NCBI GenBank assembly: GCA_035772735.1
Contig: JASDFA010000006.1
Coordinates: 62,884,001-62,948,000 of the forward strand
Direction: 5' to 3'
Length of the DNA: 64,000 nt
Source of the DNA: Datura wrightii
Lineage: Eukaryota; Streptophyta; Magnoliopsida; Solanales; Solanaceae
Shown: piece by piece, positions 51,750-61,680 of the stretch
How the letters are laid out: each line of letters begins with the position of its first letter
Numbering within the stretch: the first letter of the stretch is position 1
Notes under the pieces: model-generated
The model's database searches: none
What the model saw: only the letters and a program-made list of their open reading frames with translations
What the model was told of the DNA's origin: nothing
Position numbers and translations under genes: made by a program

Positions 51750-53173
51750 TGATCTTGGGCAGATTTATATGCCCAAGTGATACTCAAACCTATCATTTTC
51801 GCCTTGTTTATCGTGCAATGTGTATACATTTTCATGTAATTGGTAATAAAATGTGAATTTATACTAACCAACATGATTAGCATTGTTTTGTAGGTAAAAT
51901 GTGATTTTGAGGAGCTAAAATGCATGTTGGAACAATATCGGAGTTGGACTTGGATTCGAGCACGGAAAAGGCATTGGACTGCACAATATAAAGGGGCTCC
52001 GCGATGGAGCTGTGTCACGCTGCCATCGCGGAGGCATTCTGCCTGGAGGGTGAAATAATAGTCAAATTCCAGCGGAGCCTCGCGACAGCTCCGTGGCACG
52101 GTGGCAAGCCTCCGCGTTGCACGCCGTGCCATGTTGATGCTTTATACCTGGACCCCCAATTTCCAGAGAGGGTCCGCGTCCACGCCGTGTCACGGAGGCA
52201 ATGCTCCACGATGCACTCCGTGACACGTTGCTTGCTATTTCGGGAAAAATTCCCACTAGTATAAATAGAACACTTAAATGTATTTTTCATAATGCAGACT
52301 TGGTGGAGCAAGGACGTGGGTTACAGGCAGTTGAGGGACGAAAAGTTCAGGGTTTTTTCTCTCCTTCTTTCTTCTTTCACTCAATTGTTTGTATGATTAA
52401 CACTTGTTTTAGGATGATTAATCCACAAATGAGTGGCTAATTCCCTTCCTTGCTGAGGTTATGAACATTTGTGATGAATTTTGATTATTAATTATATGGT
52501 TTTTCATCTTCTTATTCCATGTTGTTCTATTAATTCTTGTTTCTACTGCATTGGTGTGTGGCCGACATTAATGTATATCTAAAAAGTCCAATTTCACTCG
52601 AGAGAGCACGAAATTGGAAAGTTGTGAATTAATAGGGTATTGTTCTTAACTTGATTTGGGAAAATTGAGTTTTGATGTGCTTTCCTGATAGAAATATACT
52701 TGAAAGCCGTATTAGTCAATTTAGGAACCGGAATTGTATTGCTAGGTCATGAATTGCATTTGATCACAGAAATGTAGACGGATGGTTTATGATTCTTAAG
52801 TGAGATTAAATACGAGAGTTTTAATCTCTAGGCTAATGTTCTTGGCTAGCAACTGGAAGAGAAGATTAACCAATGTATGATGATAATCAGTTCATTACAT
52901 GTTCTTAACCTTGGCATGCTCATATCCATAGTTTAAATTCAAAGTATATAATTGTTAGTAGTTTGAGTACATAATTTATAAAACAAACTTTTCAATTGTT
53001 GGTTACGTTGTTGTCAGCATATATAGAAGTGAGATAGAATATAGTATACTTAAGCAATTTTTACTTATCCAGAGTCTCCTTGGATCGATACTTGGCTTAC
53101 TTAAGCCACTTACTACTTGTTTGACCACGTCCACTTGCGTGTCGGTTTTTAACCCCTACCAAAGCACCGAGCA
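51750..53173 (+). repeat. Ath-3 3' LTR
   Basis: 1424 bp copy of 41708-43131 with the same promoter units and TATAAATA at 52260-52267; ATGAC follows at 53174-53178. Confidence 0.93.
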
Positions 53174-53178
53174 ATGAC

Positions 53179-53506
53179 TTGGGAAGCTGAGGATGATATG
53201 AGATTCCAGTATCCTCATTTGTTCCAGAATTAGCCAGGCTATGCAGTTAAGGTACATTTACGATTCAGTTTGTTCTGTAATGTATGTTACATATACTGCT
53301 TAGCTAGATACAATGTTGTTGAGAAACAGTTGCTATAGTGTTATGTGAAATGCCTATATTGGACTTTTCTATGTTTCAGGATTTTCAAATAGTCCATATA
53401 ACAAAGGAAACTCCGTCAAAATTTTCCTAGAATAGGTAGTTATAAGAGTTAAGGTTCCTGTAAGCTGAAGTTAACATTCGAGGACGAATGTTCCTAAGGG
53501 GGAGGA
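53179..53506 (+). pseudogene. Tek-2 chromodomain end, hairpin and polypurine tract
   Basis: The frame resumes WEAEDDMRFQYPHLFQN and stops at 53231-53233, the usual chromodomain end. Non-coding sequence follows. AACATTCG-AGGA-CGAATGTT (53473-53492) is a perfect 8-bp hairpin with the same AGGA loop as in the Athila-type elements. CCTAAGGGGGAGGA runs up to the 3' LTR at 53507. Confidence 0.85.
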
Positions 53507-55568
53507 TGTTGCACCCTATAAGTTTCTAATATTTAGACGGCCTATTTGTACGTTGGTTAAGAGTTTTAGAGCATAATACGTACGAGAAAGGGCCGGGGGA
53601 AAGGTCGAACGAGCACAGAGTCGGGCATGCAAGGGAGAGAGTCGGACCAGCTGCCCGAAGGGGCAACATGTCACGGACCCCTCCCTGGCGCGTTGGGCGC
53701 CATGACACGCCTGACTATTGGCGCGTTGGGGTCCGTGGCACGGACCCCGTGTACACCGCCCAAAGTTATATATATATGTTAAGTAGCTTCATTTGGTTTC
53801 ATACAGATATATATGTTCTTCGTCCCAACAGCAAAGTTACGCCATTTTTAAGTTAATTTCCTCCGTTTACACTGTCAAACACCGCCCTAATTCAACTTAA
53901 CTTCGGGTACCGAAGTATAAGGCTGCAGGGAGCATTACTACGGAGTTAGTTTCGTGAAATTCGCCCGGCGAATCGTAGCCCCGCTGAGCTAAAGTTGTTG
54001 GAATTGCTCCAAACTAGTGTCAATACGATCACAGGCTTAAAGTAAGCATTTCTCCCTGCTGGACTTTCGAGAATTTATGAGTTTTCGATCGTATTTCGTC
54101 AAGTTGAAATATAGTTAATATTTATATACATAAGTTATTGTTTTCTCCGAATTTAGTATTAAAATTAGCCTCATTCTTCCAATGATACGATTGCAGTTGA
54201 GAAGAGTAGTTGAATATGAGCTGAAACTCGCTAGTTAATCAGTAATCGGAGAACAAGGTATGTTAAGGCAGTTTCCTTCGGCAAGTTAGTTCCTACAGCA
54301 TTATAACTCAATTTAAACCCCGGTAAGACAATCAGAAGTACGTTAATCACAAATGGTTGTTATTATTAGCTGAGACCAGTATTTTACGTTAGTTGGGATT
54401 TGATTTGCCTACATAGCCCTCCATGACCAACCCTAGGGTTATTAGCTGTGTCGACGCCCGCCAAGGGAGAGATGACGTCGCTCCAGAAAGAGCGGCATGC
54501 CGTCCGCGAGGGATGAAGATGGGGTCCCAGGTCCTCATATGGTCCATTCCATGGCCGGACCATTATATATATGCTGTATCAGCACCACACCCCCGACGAG
54601 CCTGGTGCCCGGGATGCAGATATCAAGAGTTGGCTGAACTCAGACACAGCTACAGTCAGGGGCCGAGTGGGCTCAGTTGCAGACCCAGGGGACTAGTAGG
54701 ACAGCGATAGTTACTAGTTGACCCTTTATGACCTTGTTAGGGGTATATAGATTGAAGTATACTCACCAGGGCTTATGGGGGCCCTAGGTGGGTTATTTTG
54801 TGCTGGTTGTACCTTCCGGCTTATGGGGGCCAGGTAAGGTTCTTGTTTGCTTTAGTTATTGATAGACTAGATAATAGAGAATCCAGCTACTCAGGTATGA
54901 CTCCTATCCCTTTTCTTTCAGTCATTTTCAATTCTATCTTTTATATTCATTCATTTACAATTATTTCCTTACATACTCGGTATATGTTGTATTGACGCCC
55001 TTTTGGGGCGCTGCATTACTTGCCTACAGGTACGGATAGACGAGGAGCAAATCCCTCTTAGCCTCCAGCCAGAATTAGCAGAGGAGTCAGGTCCTTTCTT
55101 CCGGAGCTCGTAGATAAAAGGTTGTTCTTTTGATTGTACAGTTTATGGGTAGGTCGGGTCCTTGTCTTGACCATCATATTGCTCCTAGAGGCTTGCAGAT
55201 TGTTTCTATTTCCGGTTAGCTGTTGTTGGTCGTGTGGGGTCCGTATGTGTTTTATCTCGTATGTTGGCTGCGTGGGACCCTATTTAGCTAATAGTTAGTG
55301 GCCTGGTCGGCTATAGCTTAGTTTAGCACCGGATTTAAGTTTTAGTCATAACTAGACATCATGGTGGCCTTGTCGGCCCGCATAGGACCCCCTGTTGCTA
55401 TGTGTTTCTGGTTAGCTGTTTTTTTTGTGACAGGTGGCTATAAGGCCTTGCCAGCCGGGGGTAGTGTTTACAGCCGAAATATAGACCGTTATTTTCTTGT
55501 GCTTAGGCTCAGTCAGATCCTAGTAGGGCACCAGGTGTCAGTCAGGCCTTCCAAGGCGGGGCATGACA
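53507..55568 (+). repeat. Tek-2 3' LTR
   Basis: TGTTGCACCCTATAAGTTTC...GGGGCATGACA, 2062 bp. It contains the 21-base palindrome GGGGTCCGTG-G-CACGGACCCC (53728-53748) before a TATATATA run. TATTG follows at 55569-55573. Its ORFs (54423-54710, 55361-55591) are not genes. Confidence 0.92.
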
Positions 55569-55573
55569 TATTG

Positions 55574-55900
55574 ATTATCCAAATCATGTAGAATCTTCAT
55601 CGAATGACAGTGACGACTCTCTTATGCGAAAATATCGGGGGATGTAATTCTTTTCTTAGCCTCTGAAAGTGATGATGAAGCTTCTCTGCCGTAAAGTCCT
55701 ATTTCACCAGCAAGAACCCACTCTACAAAGTCCTATGCCACCAACAGATTCAATATCTCAATTTTATTTACATGATATTTCTTATCTTGATCATCTTCAA
55801 GATTGAGATGATGTCTTTTTCTACACTCAGGCAAATGATGAATTTGTCAATCTATGTGGACTGAACCACATGATCTTACAACAGAGCTAGTTTTACTTTC
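55574..55900 (+). pseudogene. Coding remnant inside the Mutator-like element, right half
   Basis: It continues the frame broken by Tek-2: DYPNHVESSSNDSDDSLMRK (with the TATTG counted once). A frameshift and stops follow, with fragments such as DEASLP and NQFNISILFT-like text. Ser/Asp-rich; family not recognised. Confidence 0.4.
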
Positions 55901-56629
55901 TTCGCATATGCCTTTCAACTCCAAAAAATTTTTGCAAAGGGTCGTTAAATAGTGAAGTATTAAGGAGATGAGGGAGTTCACTGCTGACAATTTCGTAGAA
56001 AAATACAAAAAAAAAAACTACATCAGAATTCAAAAAGCCTATTACATAAGACATTAAAACGATACCTTGAGAAACAAAAAAAAATTATAAAATCTAATTA
56101 GCATAACCAATAATGCAATATTCCAAGAGACCATAAATCAGTCTCAAATGATTGATAATTTGCTCATTTTCATTTAATTTTTCTCTCAAAATATCTATCT
56201 CACGTAGAGTGTCCCTTAGCAATGACCTAATTAAATCCTTATGTTCTTCAACTGCATATCAGACCTCATTGTTGTGTGGTGTAGTTGTTTCCGTCAACAG
56301 GAAGCTTTTCTTTATCGAAAATTATTTTTTCAATAAAAATAGTTGCATCCACCATTTGCCTATAAAAATTAACAGACGAGATATGTAATCTACATAATTT
56401 TTGCTCTAAAAATGTAATATAAAATTTTACTTTCGACGTTTTACAACCTTAGAATTTATGATTCAAATTTCTAGATGTCTTTGATGTCTTGATCCTACAA
56501 TGACCTTTGCAAAAACAAATATCAGGTTATATAAAAAATATTAATGTTCTAAATTCTTGAGACATGATTAATTTTTCAACAAAATATAAAAAAAGATGAA
56601 AACTTTGAAGACGAGTGAGATGAACCAGG
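55901..56629. other. Mutator-like remnant, right interior, no gene
   Basis: AT-rich with runs of A. The 78-codon ORF at 56152-56388 has no recognisable domain. Confidence 0.45.
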
Positions 56630-56863
56630 GGACAAAAAATAAAAATTCGTTCTAATTTTAAAGACTCATATAACAAACTAATTTAGTGCACAATAATTAG
56701 TGCATTGTAGGAGTCCATAAAACTTAACCGTTGTTAAAGCCTCATTCGTTTATGCAGATCATAATAGCATACTAAATTAATATGCTATGCGTAGAAAACA
56801 AATTTTTATTTTTATAATTTATTTTAATTAATTTTGTTTTCACGTCATTTAAATTCCAAACTC
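56630..56863 (-). repeat. Right long inverted repeat of the Mutator-like remnant
   Basis: Its complement follows 33427-33640: GAGTTTGGAATTTAAATGAC, then GATCTGCATAAACGAATGAG, then GTGCACTAAATTAGTTTG. Confidence 0.6.
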
Positions 56864-57794
56864 ATTTTTAAACAAAGTAGAAAATAACCGGGGGCGGGGG
56901 ACAATAAAAAATCCTCATATAGAACCAATTTCAACACCACGAATAAGACGTTGATATAACAAGTAAACCTAAAGAAAGGAACTGTTCTATCATGACAAAA
57001 TACCAGTCACATCAACGTTATCCTCATATGAATTATCATATCCCCAAAATTGACACAACATTGAACCAGCCAGCCGGTAATCGGGTATGGCCTTGCCTCT
57101 TCAGAACAAGCCACCACCGCAAAGGATACACAAAATCATGAACCAAATACAAGCAACTCTACCAAGTTGGATAAAAGATTTTTATACTCTTATATACATC
57201 AATCAAGCTGGCATTGTGGTCCATAACCACTCAAGAACAAAACCCAACTTTTCATTCCATGATGATTCAAGATTATCTCCAACACATGAAATGAAATTCA
57301 AGATCTACAGACCATTGATATAGATTATAATTCCCATAAATAAACAATTTTTCAATTCAACAAACATGGTATTCTCTTTAGTAATTAAAACTAGAAACAA
57401 TAAAAAACATTATTCAAATTAAGAAACTTCAAACCACAGCGGCAAGCACCTTGGGGAAAAGCTTTAAACATAAGCAAAAGTGGCAGAAATGAGATATAAA
57501 TCGATAATCATATACATCTGCAGCCCCTGCGAATTAAGAAAGATCCCTTGTTCCTAGATCTTTTTCTTATGTACAAAATATTCAAACTCCCCCAATTTTT
57601 CCTTTTTTTCAGTTCTCTTGCCTAATAAAAATACCCAAATAAGCAAACACAAAATAGAGATTAAAAGGCTAATCTCTCCAGCCGAAACTGCTATTTACAC
57701 CAACAATCTTCAGTAATCAGCATGTATTTACAAGTCAGAGGCCTCAGATCCGAAAATCCATTACCAACAAAACAAATCACAGCCCAAATCCGGA
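56864..57794. other. Intergenic; contains the 3' flank of the zinc-finger gene
   Basis: No gene is supported; the plus-strand frame 57087-57323 lacks a recognisable domain. On the minus strand the untranslated 3' region of the zinc-finger gene should extend left from 57795, but I see no clear AATAAA signal to fix its end. Confidence 0.5.
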
Positions 57795-58850
57795 TCATTT
57801 CACCAGTTCGGAAACCCATCCAACATCCGGAGCACCCGAGTCAAGAGAGTTCTCCATGCTGAGTTTAGCATAAATTCTGGCTCGGAGATCCCTTCCAGAT
57901 TCTACCCTCTCCATCGCTGGCTCTTCTTCGCAATTCTTTTCCCACTGGTCGAACACGGCGAGTCCAGATCGGGTCGGGTTCCGAGTCGGAGTTGTTGGAA
58001 GGCTCATGAACCCGGGTCGGAGCATTGATGGGCTCCGTGGTGAACCAAACACGGGAGAACCCATTTGTACGCCCCATGTGGGGGTACTACTCATACCCCT
58101 CACCATCCCAATCTGCATATTACGCATGGACTCGGCAATTCCATTAACTGAGTTAAGACTCAGGGATCCACGCGGAGTCATAGGAGGCGAGTCAAACGGC
58201 GGAGACGATGAGAACGATTCAAATCCGAGTCGACTGGGAGACCCGTCGAACGAGTCAGGCGACTCGGCATGGCTTCGCGGACTGTTCTGAGGGAGAACAC
58301 GAAGTTGCTCCGGCGTGTGGGCGAAGAAGCACACGCGCCGGCGGCAGTGGGTCCCATCCTTACAAGGCTGCGTGCGATAGCGAGCAGGGTGAAGCCAACA
58401 CTCGAATACGCCGTGCGCGTACTCACATGCATCACCTTTCTTACACTGACCTTTACGAAACTCCGGACAAGCAGTGCCGGAGTAATGATACTTGCGAGGA
58501 TCCCGGCGGCGAGCCTTCTCGCCAGGATGAGCGTACGGACACTCCGTCCAGTCATGTGACCTTCCACGTGCACACTTCCTCACCTTGAACTCATACATAC
58601 GGAAGTTATCGCATGAGAAGGCGTCCACGGGAATGTCCAAGCCGTCAGAATCGAACATGACATCGTTTGAATTCGACGGCAAGTAACGCTGCAACGCCGT
58701 CAAGGCGTCGAAAGCAGAATCAGGACTAGTGGATATGCTGGGAGTAACAGAAAATGGAGAGTGAACATCAACCGTCTGATCATCGGTAACGTCCCACGGA
58801 GGGACTTGGACGGTCGGATGTGAGTGAGGTGATCGTCCGATCATCATCAT
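57795..58850 (-). CDS. Arginine-rich CCCH tandem zinc-finger protein (plant RR-TZF family)
   Basis: 351 residues, intronless. I start at the first ATG (58850, MMMIGRSPHS), the MMIGE-like start usual in this family; upstream in-frame codons lack ATG. Residues about 70-105 are the Arg-rich pre-finger (FRMYEFKVRKCARGRSHDWT, CPYAHPGEKARRRDPRK). The tandem fingers follow with exact family spacing: C-X7-C-X5-C-X3-H (CPEFRKGQCKKGDACEYAH), 16 residues, then C-X5-C-X4-C-X3-H (CKDGTHCRRRVCFFAH). The Ser/Pro-rich C-terminal half has SLPTTPTR, EEEPAMERVESGRDLRARIY and the conserved ending PDVGWVSELVK. Arabidopsis AtTZF1-3 are the closest relatives I recall: RNA-binding proteins of cytoplasmic granules that promote mRNA turnover and affect ABA/GA, salt and oxidative stress responses. 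All Cys/His ligands are present and the gene looks functional. It is the only host gene here; its GC-richer codons contrast with the AT-rich surroundings. Confidence 0.95.
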   Translation of the reverse strand: MMMIGRSPHSHPTVQVPPWDVTDDQTVDVHSPFSVTPSISTSPDSAFDALTALQRYLPSNSNDVMFDSDGLDIPVDAFSCDNFRMYEFKVRKCARGRSHDWTECPYAHPGEKARRRDPRKYHYSGTACPEFRKGQCKKGDACEYAHGVFECWLHPARYRTQPCKDGTHCRRRVCFFAHTPEQLRVLPQNSPRSHAESPDSFDGSPSRLGFESFSSSPPFDSPPMTPRGSLSLNSVNGIAESMRNMQIGMVRGMSSTPTWGVQMGSPVFGSPRSPSMLRPGFMSLPTTPTRNPTRSGLAVFDQWEKNCEEEPAMERVESGRDLRARIYAKLSMENSLDSGAPDVGWVSELVK

Positions 58851-59020
58851 TTTTGGCAACTTTGCGTATAGCACAACAGTAGACAGTGTCTCTCTCTAGT
58901 GCTTCTCCTCACCATACTTCAGAAGAAGCTGATGGATGCAGCAATATAAACTGCTTTATTAACTATGGTTAAAAGGTTGGTTTAAACTATGGTTAGGTTA
59001 AAATATCTACAGTCTACCAC
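58851..59020 (-). promoter_or_regulatory. Leader and proximal promoter of the zinc-finger gene
   Basis: On the minus strand the leader contains GAGGAGAAGCACTAGAGAGA before the start codon (about 58888-58907), a GA-rich tract often found in plant leaders. A weak TATA-like GTTTATATTGC lies at 58943-58953. The plus-strand phrase AACTATGGTTA occurs twice (58961-58971, 58986-58996). No firm element can be named. Confidence 0.3.
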
Positions 59021-59465
59021 TGTCTCCACTATCTACTTACTCTACTAGGGTAAAAACTAAATTGAGAAAAGCAGTACATATCATCCAACTTGGCACGGAT
59101 TACGAGGTCCACTACCCGATATACAAGGACACGTTGCATTGTATTTTTGGCTATTTATTCAATTACATTGTACTTTGGCTATTTATTCAATTAAATTTAT
59201 TAATAAATCTTTTTCCTTTTTGGGCCGGATGTTTTTAGTAGCAGAACATTTAACAAATTTTTGTACAGAATGCCTTTTAATTTTTATTTTTTTATTTTTT
59301 AAATTGATAATTTTTAATTTTAGTTTATATTTAAAATATTCTTAATTATAATTTAATTTTGAATGGTAAATTTTTTTAAAGAATATATTTCTTTGAGGCA
59401 TAAATTAAATGTTATATAATTTGTAAGATATATCTTTCTCTTTAATATTTTAAAAAGAAATTTTC
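59021..59465. other. Intergenic, no gene
   Basis: AT-rich. CTTTGGCTATTTATTCAATT-type phrases occur twice (59148-59165, 59172-59191), a short direct duplication. Confidence 0.5.
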
Positions 59466-59735
59466 AGGCACAAATTCATGTTGTTGAACTTTTGCCTACT
59501 GTTGAATTTCTACCCCAAACACAAGTTCGTGCTACTAAACTTATACCCCAGAAACAAATTCATATTGCTGAACTTCTGTCCTCTTAGACACAAGTTCATG
59601 CTGTTGAGTTTATGCAAAAATATAAATTTATATTGTTGAACTTATATCATACTACTAAATTTATGTCCCGGATACATAATCTATATGAATTTATGCCCTA
59701 AGACATAGTTTATGCTGAAATTTATGCCTTATAAA
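59466..59735. repeat. Degenerate minisatellite, ~35-bp unit
   Basis: About seven units vary around GACACAAGTTCATGCTGTTG plus AACTTATGCCC; examples start at 59468, 59519, 59552, 59588 and 59624. Later units are shorter and more worn. No coding potential. Confidence 0.75.
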
Positions 59736-60252
59736 TTTTTCTTTTTCATTGTAATTTATTTACTTATTATTATTAGGACATTTTAAATTATTTTTTATCA
59801 TCTAAAATACATAAAATAAAAAGAAAAAAATTGAAAACTACCCAAAATAAAAATATTTGCGCCAATAACCCAACATTTAAATGGTTCATCCGTTGATCTA
59901 AATTATTAAAGTTTTTCTTTTGATGAGAAAATGACAAAACTTAGGCATGTTTAAAATGGTTTTTCAAATATATCATGATCAAATTTGATTTTTTAAATTT
60001 ATTAAAATTAAGTGTTTTGATCTCTTCAAATATTTAATAAATTTGGTTATCAGATTTAACAGACATATAGTGAATAAAATAAAGAACTTAGTGGAGCTCA
60101 TACTTAAAAAAGTGTAGTTTTTATACTTAACGTTATTTTGATCTAGTTTTAGAGTTTAGTGCCTTTAAGGTGCACTATTTTTAATTTATCTTTTTAAGTC
60201 TCGGGGAGCGTTTGATATTTCAATTTTAGAAATTTGATGAAATTACAATTAT
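59736..60252. other. Intergenic, no gene
   Basis: AT-rich sequence before the copia LTR; nothing supportable seen. Confidence 0.5.
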
Positions 60253-60531
60253 TGTTACGAATATAATAGATGAGAATAAGGGTGGATTATTCATATAATT
60301 TATATATATGAATTTGTTTATATTTAGATGTATTTATATATGTATTTATATAATATGTAACATTATCATTTTCATTCTTATCTTTGAGGATGTATCTTTG
60401 TAACTATAAATAGAGCACTTTGGCTCATAGATTAGACACTCAATAAAAGAAAAGTTCTCTCTTCCTTTTTATATTTCTTGTCCAATATATCTTGTTTGAT
60501 ATTATTCTGCATTACTTATAATTTTACTACA
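60253..60531 (+). repeat. Copia 5' LTR
   Basis: TGTTACGAATATAATAG...TTTTACTACA, 279 bp, a typical small copia LTR. TATAAATAG is at 60405-60413 and a CAATAAAAG poly(A)-signal-like word near 60441. Confidence 0.75.
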
Positions 60532-60545
60532 TGTTATCAGCACGA
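60532..60545 (+). other. Copia primer-binding site
   Basis: TGTTATCAGCACGA directly after the LTR; TTATCAGCACGA is the common plant copia version. Confidence 0.75.
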
Positions 60546-61680
60546 AGTTCTAATCAGCTGAGAAGGTTTTCGATATGATTTTCTTTTTGTGTTGTGAACA
60601 TCAGGCTAGAGGTATGCTTTTCAATTGATTTACTTTGATTTGGATTTTGAAATACGAACATATATTCATGGTTATATTTTACTACATGTCAGTCTAGAAC
60701 TTAACTATATCTTGAACTCTCAAGACATAAGTATGAAGTAATACTAACAATATTGATTTTTATAGTAACTCAAAAATTTTGATAAATCCGAGCAATTATT
60801 TTTAGACTAGTTTTAAATTAAAGACTAGCTAATTAACTTCGGTGAAAACAAATTAGAATATCAAAAACTTTAAGTTGAGAGATAATTTATTGTATTCATT
60901 ATTTACCTAAAGAAGAAAGAATGGAGTAGGACTTGAAATAACGTAATTAATGAAACGAAAGTTCACAAATATTAATGTACTCTTTAGTTCAAGAGAATGA
61001 TGATTTTGAATTTTCACTTTTTAAATGTAGTATTTGATATAAGTCAATTGTATTTAGTCTTATAATTGCAATCATGTCTTTCATTAAATAATGTTATCTC
61101 AATTCACTATTATGTGTTTGAATATATGTGGTGCATTAAAAAAATACTACTATTCATATTGATATTGTTTGATTATCCATATTTTCACAAGTAAATGGAG
61201 GTAGTTCACAATTAATTGTATCTTGATCGTCTATCATATTAAGAGAGTGATGATGATCATATTTATTTATAGATATCAATATTAGATGTATCTTCACTAA
61301 AGTTTCAAAAGTGATAATATATATAGAATTGTAAGAAATATATGACCATTAGATTGATAATAAATACTTTCATAAAGGCTTGTTATGACTAAGCAAATTT
61401 ATTTAACTTTATAACTATTAAATTAAGTGATAATACATTCAATATATTATTTATTATGGTTGATTATTATGATCATTAAAAGTAAATATTTACAAATGTT
61501 TGTTATGTTTATATTATTGAAAGAATTGCTCTACTCCTTATAGAAAATTATTATTGGTAAGTTTTCTAATAATGTGAAAAGGTTATAGCTCACAACAGTA
61601 CAAGGGAAGAACAAATTTTGAAAGCTCTCATCAGGTAAACGACAAGTTATATTTCAAACTTTTTGACTTTTAAGATATGA
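60546..61680 (+). other. Copia leader and gag 5' region, unrecognisable
   Basis: AT-rich and full of stops; position implies leader and gag N-terminus but no motif can be read. Confidence 0.45.

Larger units (their letters stand above)
41708..53173 (+). mobile_element. Ath-3: Athila-type element with gag-protease and an accessory ORF, no pol
   Basis: LTRs 41708-43131 and 51750-53173, both 1424 bp, with about 21 differences (~1.5 %) and perfect ATGAC duplications. Internal parts: tRNA-Asp primer site, gag-protease split by a solo LTR (43806-45400), double hairpin, an LTR-like promoter block (47560-47726), an intact 406-codon ORF (48618-49838), a conserved 3' region, AGGA-loop hairpin and polypurine tract. 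No RT or integrase is recognisable. It is the sister of Ath-2 with an extra gene. Confidence 0.92.
34689..55568 (+). mobile_element. Tek-2: Tekay/Del-type chromovirus, interrupted by Ath-3
   Basis: 5' LTR 34689-36768 (2080 bp), 3' LTR 53507-55568 (2062 bp), perfect TATTG duplications, tRNA-iMet primer site, gag, protease, RT, RNase H, integrase and chromodomain. The chromodomain is split by Ath-3 (41708-53173). LTR copies differ by roughly 5-8 % in the parts I compared, older than Ath-3 as the nesting demands. Coding regions carry many single-base stops and a few indels, so the element is inactive, but all domains can be followed. Confidence 0.93.
33427..56863. mobile_element. Mutator-like DNA transposon remnant hosting the Tek-2 nest
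   Basis: Diverged inverted repeats of ~215-235 bp lie at 33427-33640 and about 56630-56863: both ends read GAGTTTGGAAYTTARATGAYGTGAA inward, and share GATCTGCATAAACG and GTGCACTAAATTAG. The 9 bases outside are ATTTTAATA (left) and ATTTTTAAA (right), 7 of 9 equal, as expected for a worn Mutator-type duplication. Between them, after subtracting Tek-2, lie about 2.5 kb with broken coding sequence. Transposase family not proved. Confidence 0.5.

Noticed and set aside
52004..52440. ORFs that recur at 41962-42398 and 52004-52440 (and on the minus strand)
   Set aside because: They recur because the two regions are the paired LTRs of one element; the frames overlap inverted repeats and the promoter.
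57087..57323. 78-codon plus-strand ORF downstream of the zinc-finger gene
   Set aside because: No domain, AT-rich composition like the intergenic DNA, probably chance.
58178..58588. ORFs of 94-131 codons overlapping the zinc-finger gene in other frames
   Set aside because: Shadows of a strongly supported CCCH gene; they lack any domain.
60253..60545. Classification of the element at 60253 as Ty3/gypsy
   Set aside because: The small LTR, the TTATCAGCACGA primer site and integrase text ahead of any RT fit Ty1/copia instead.
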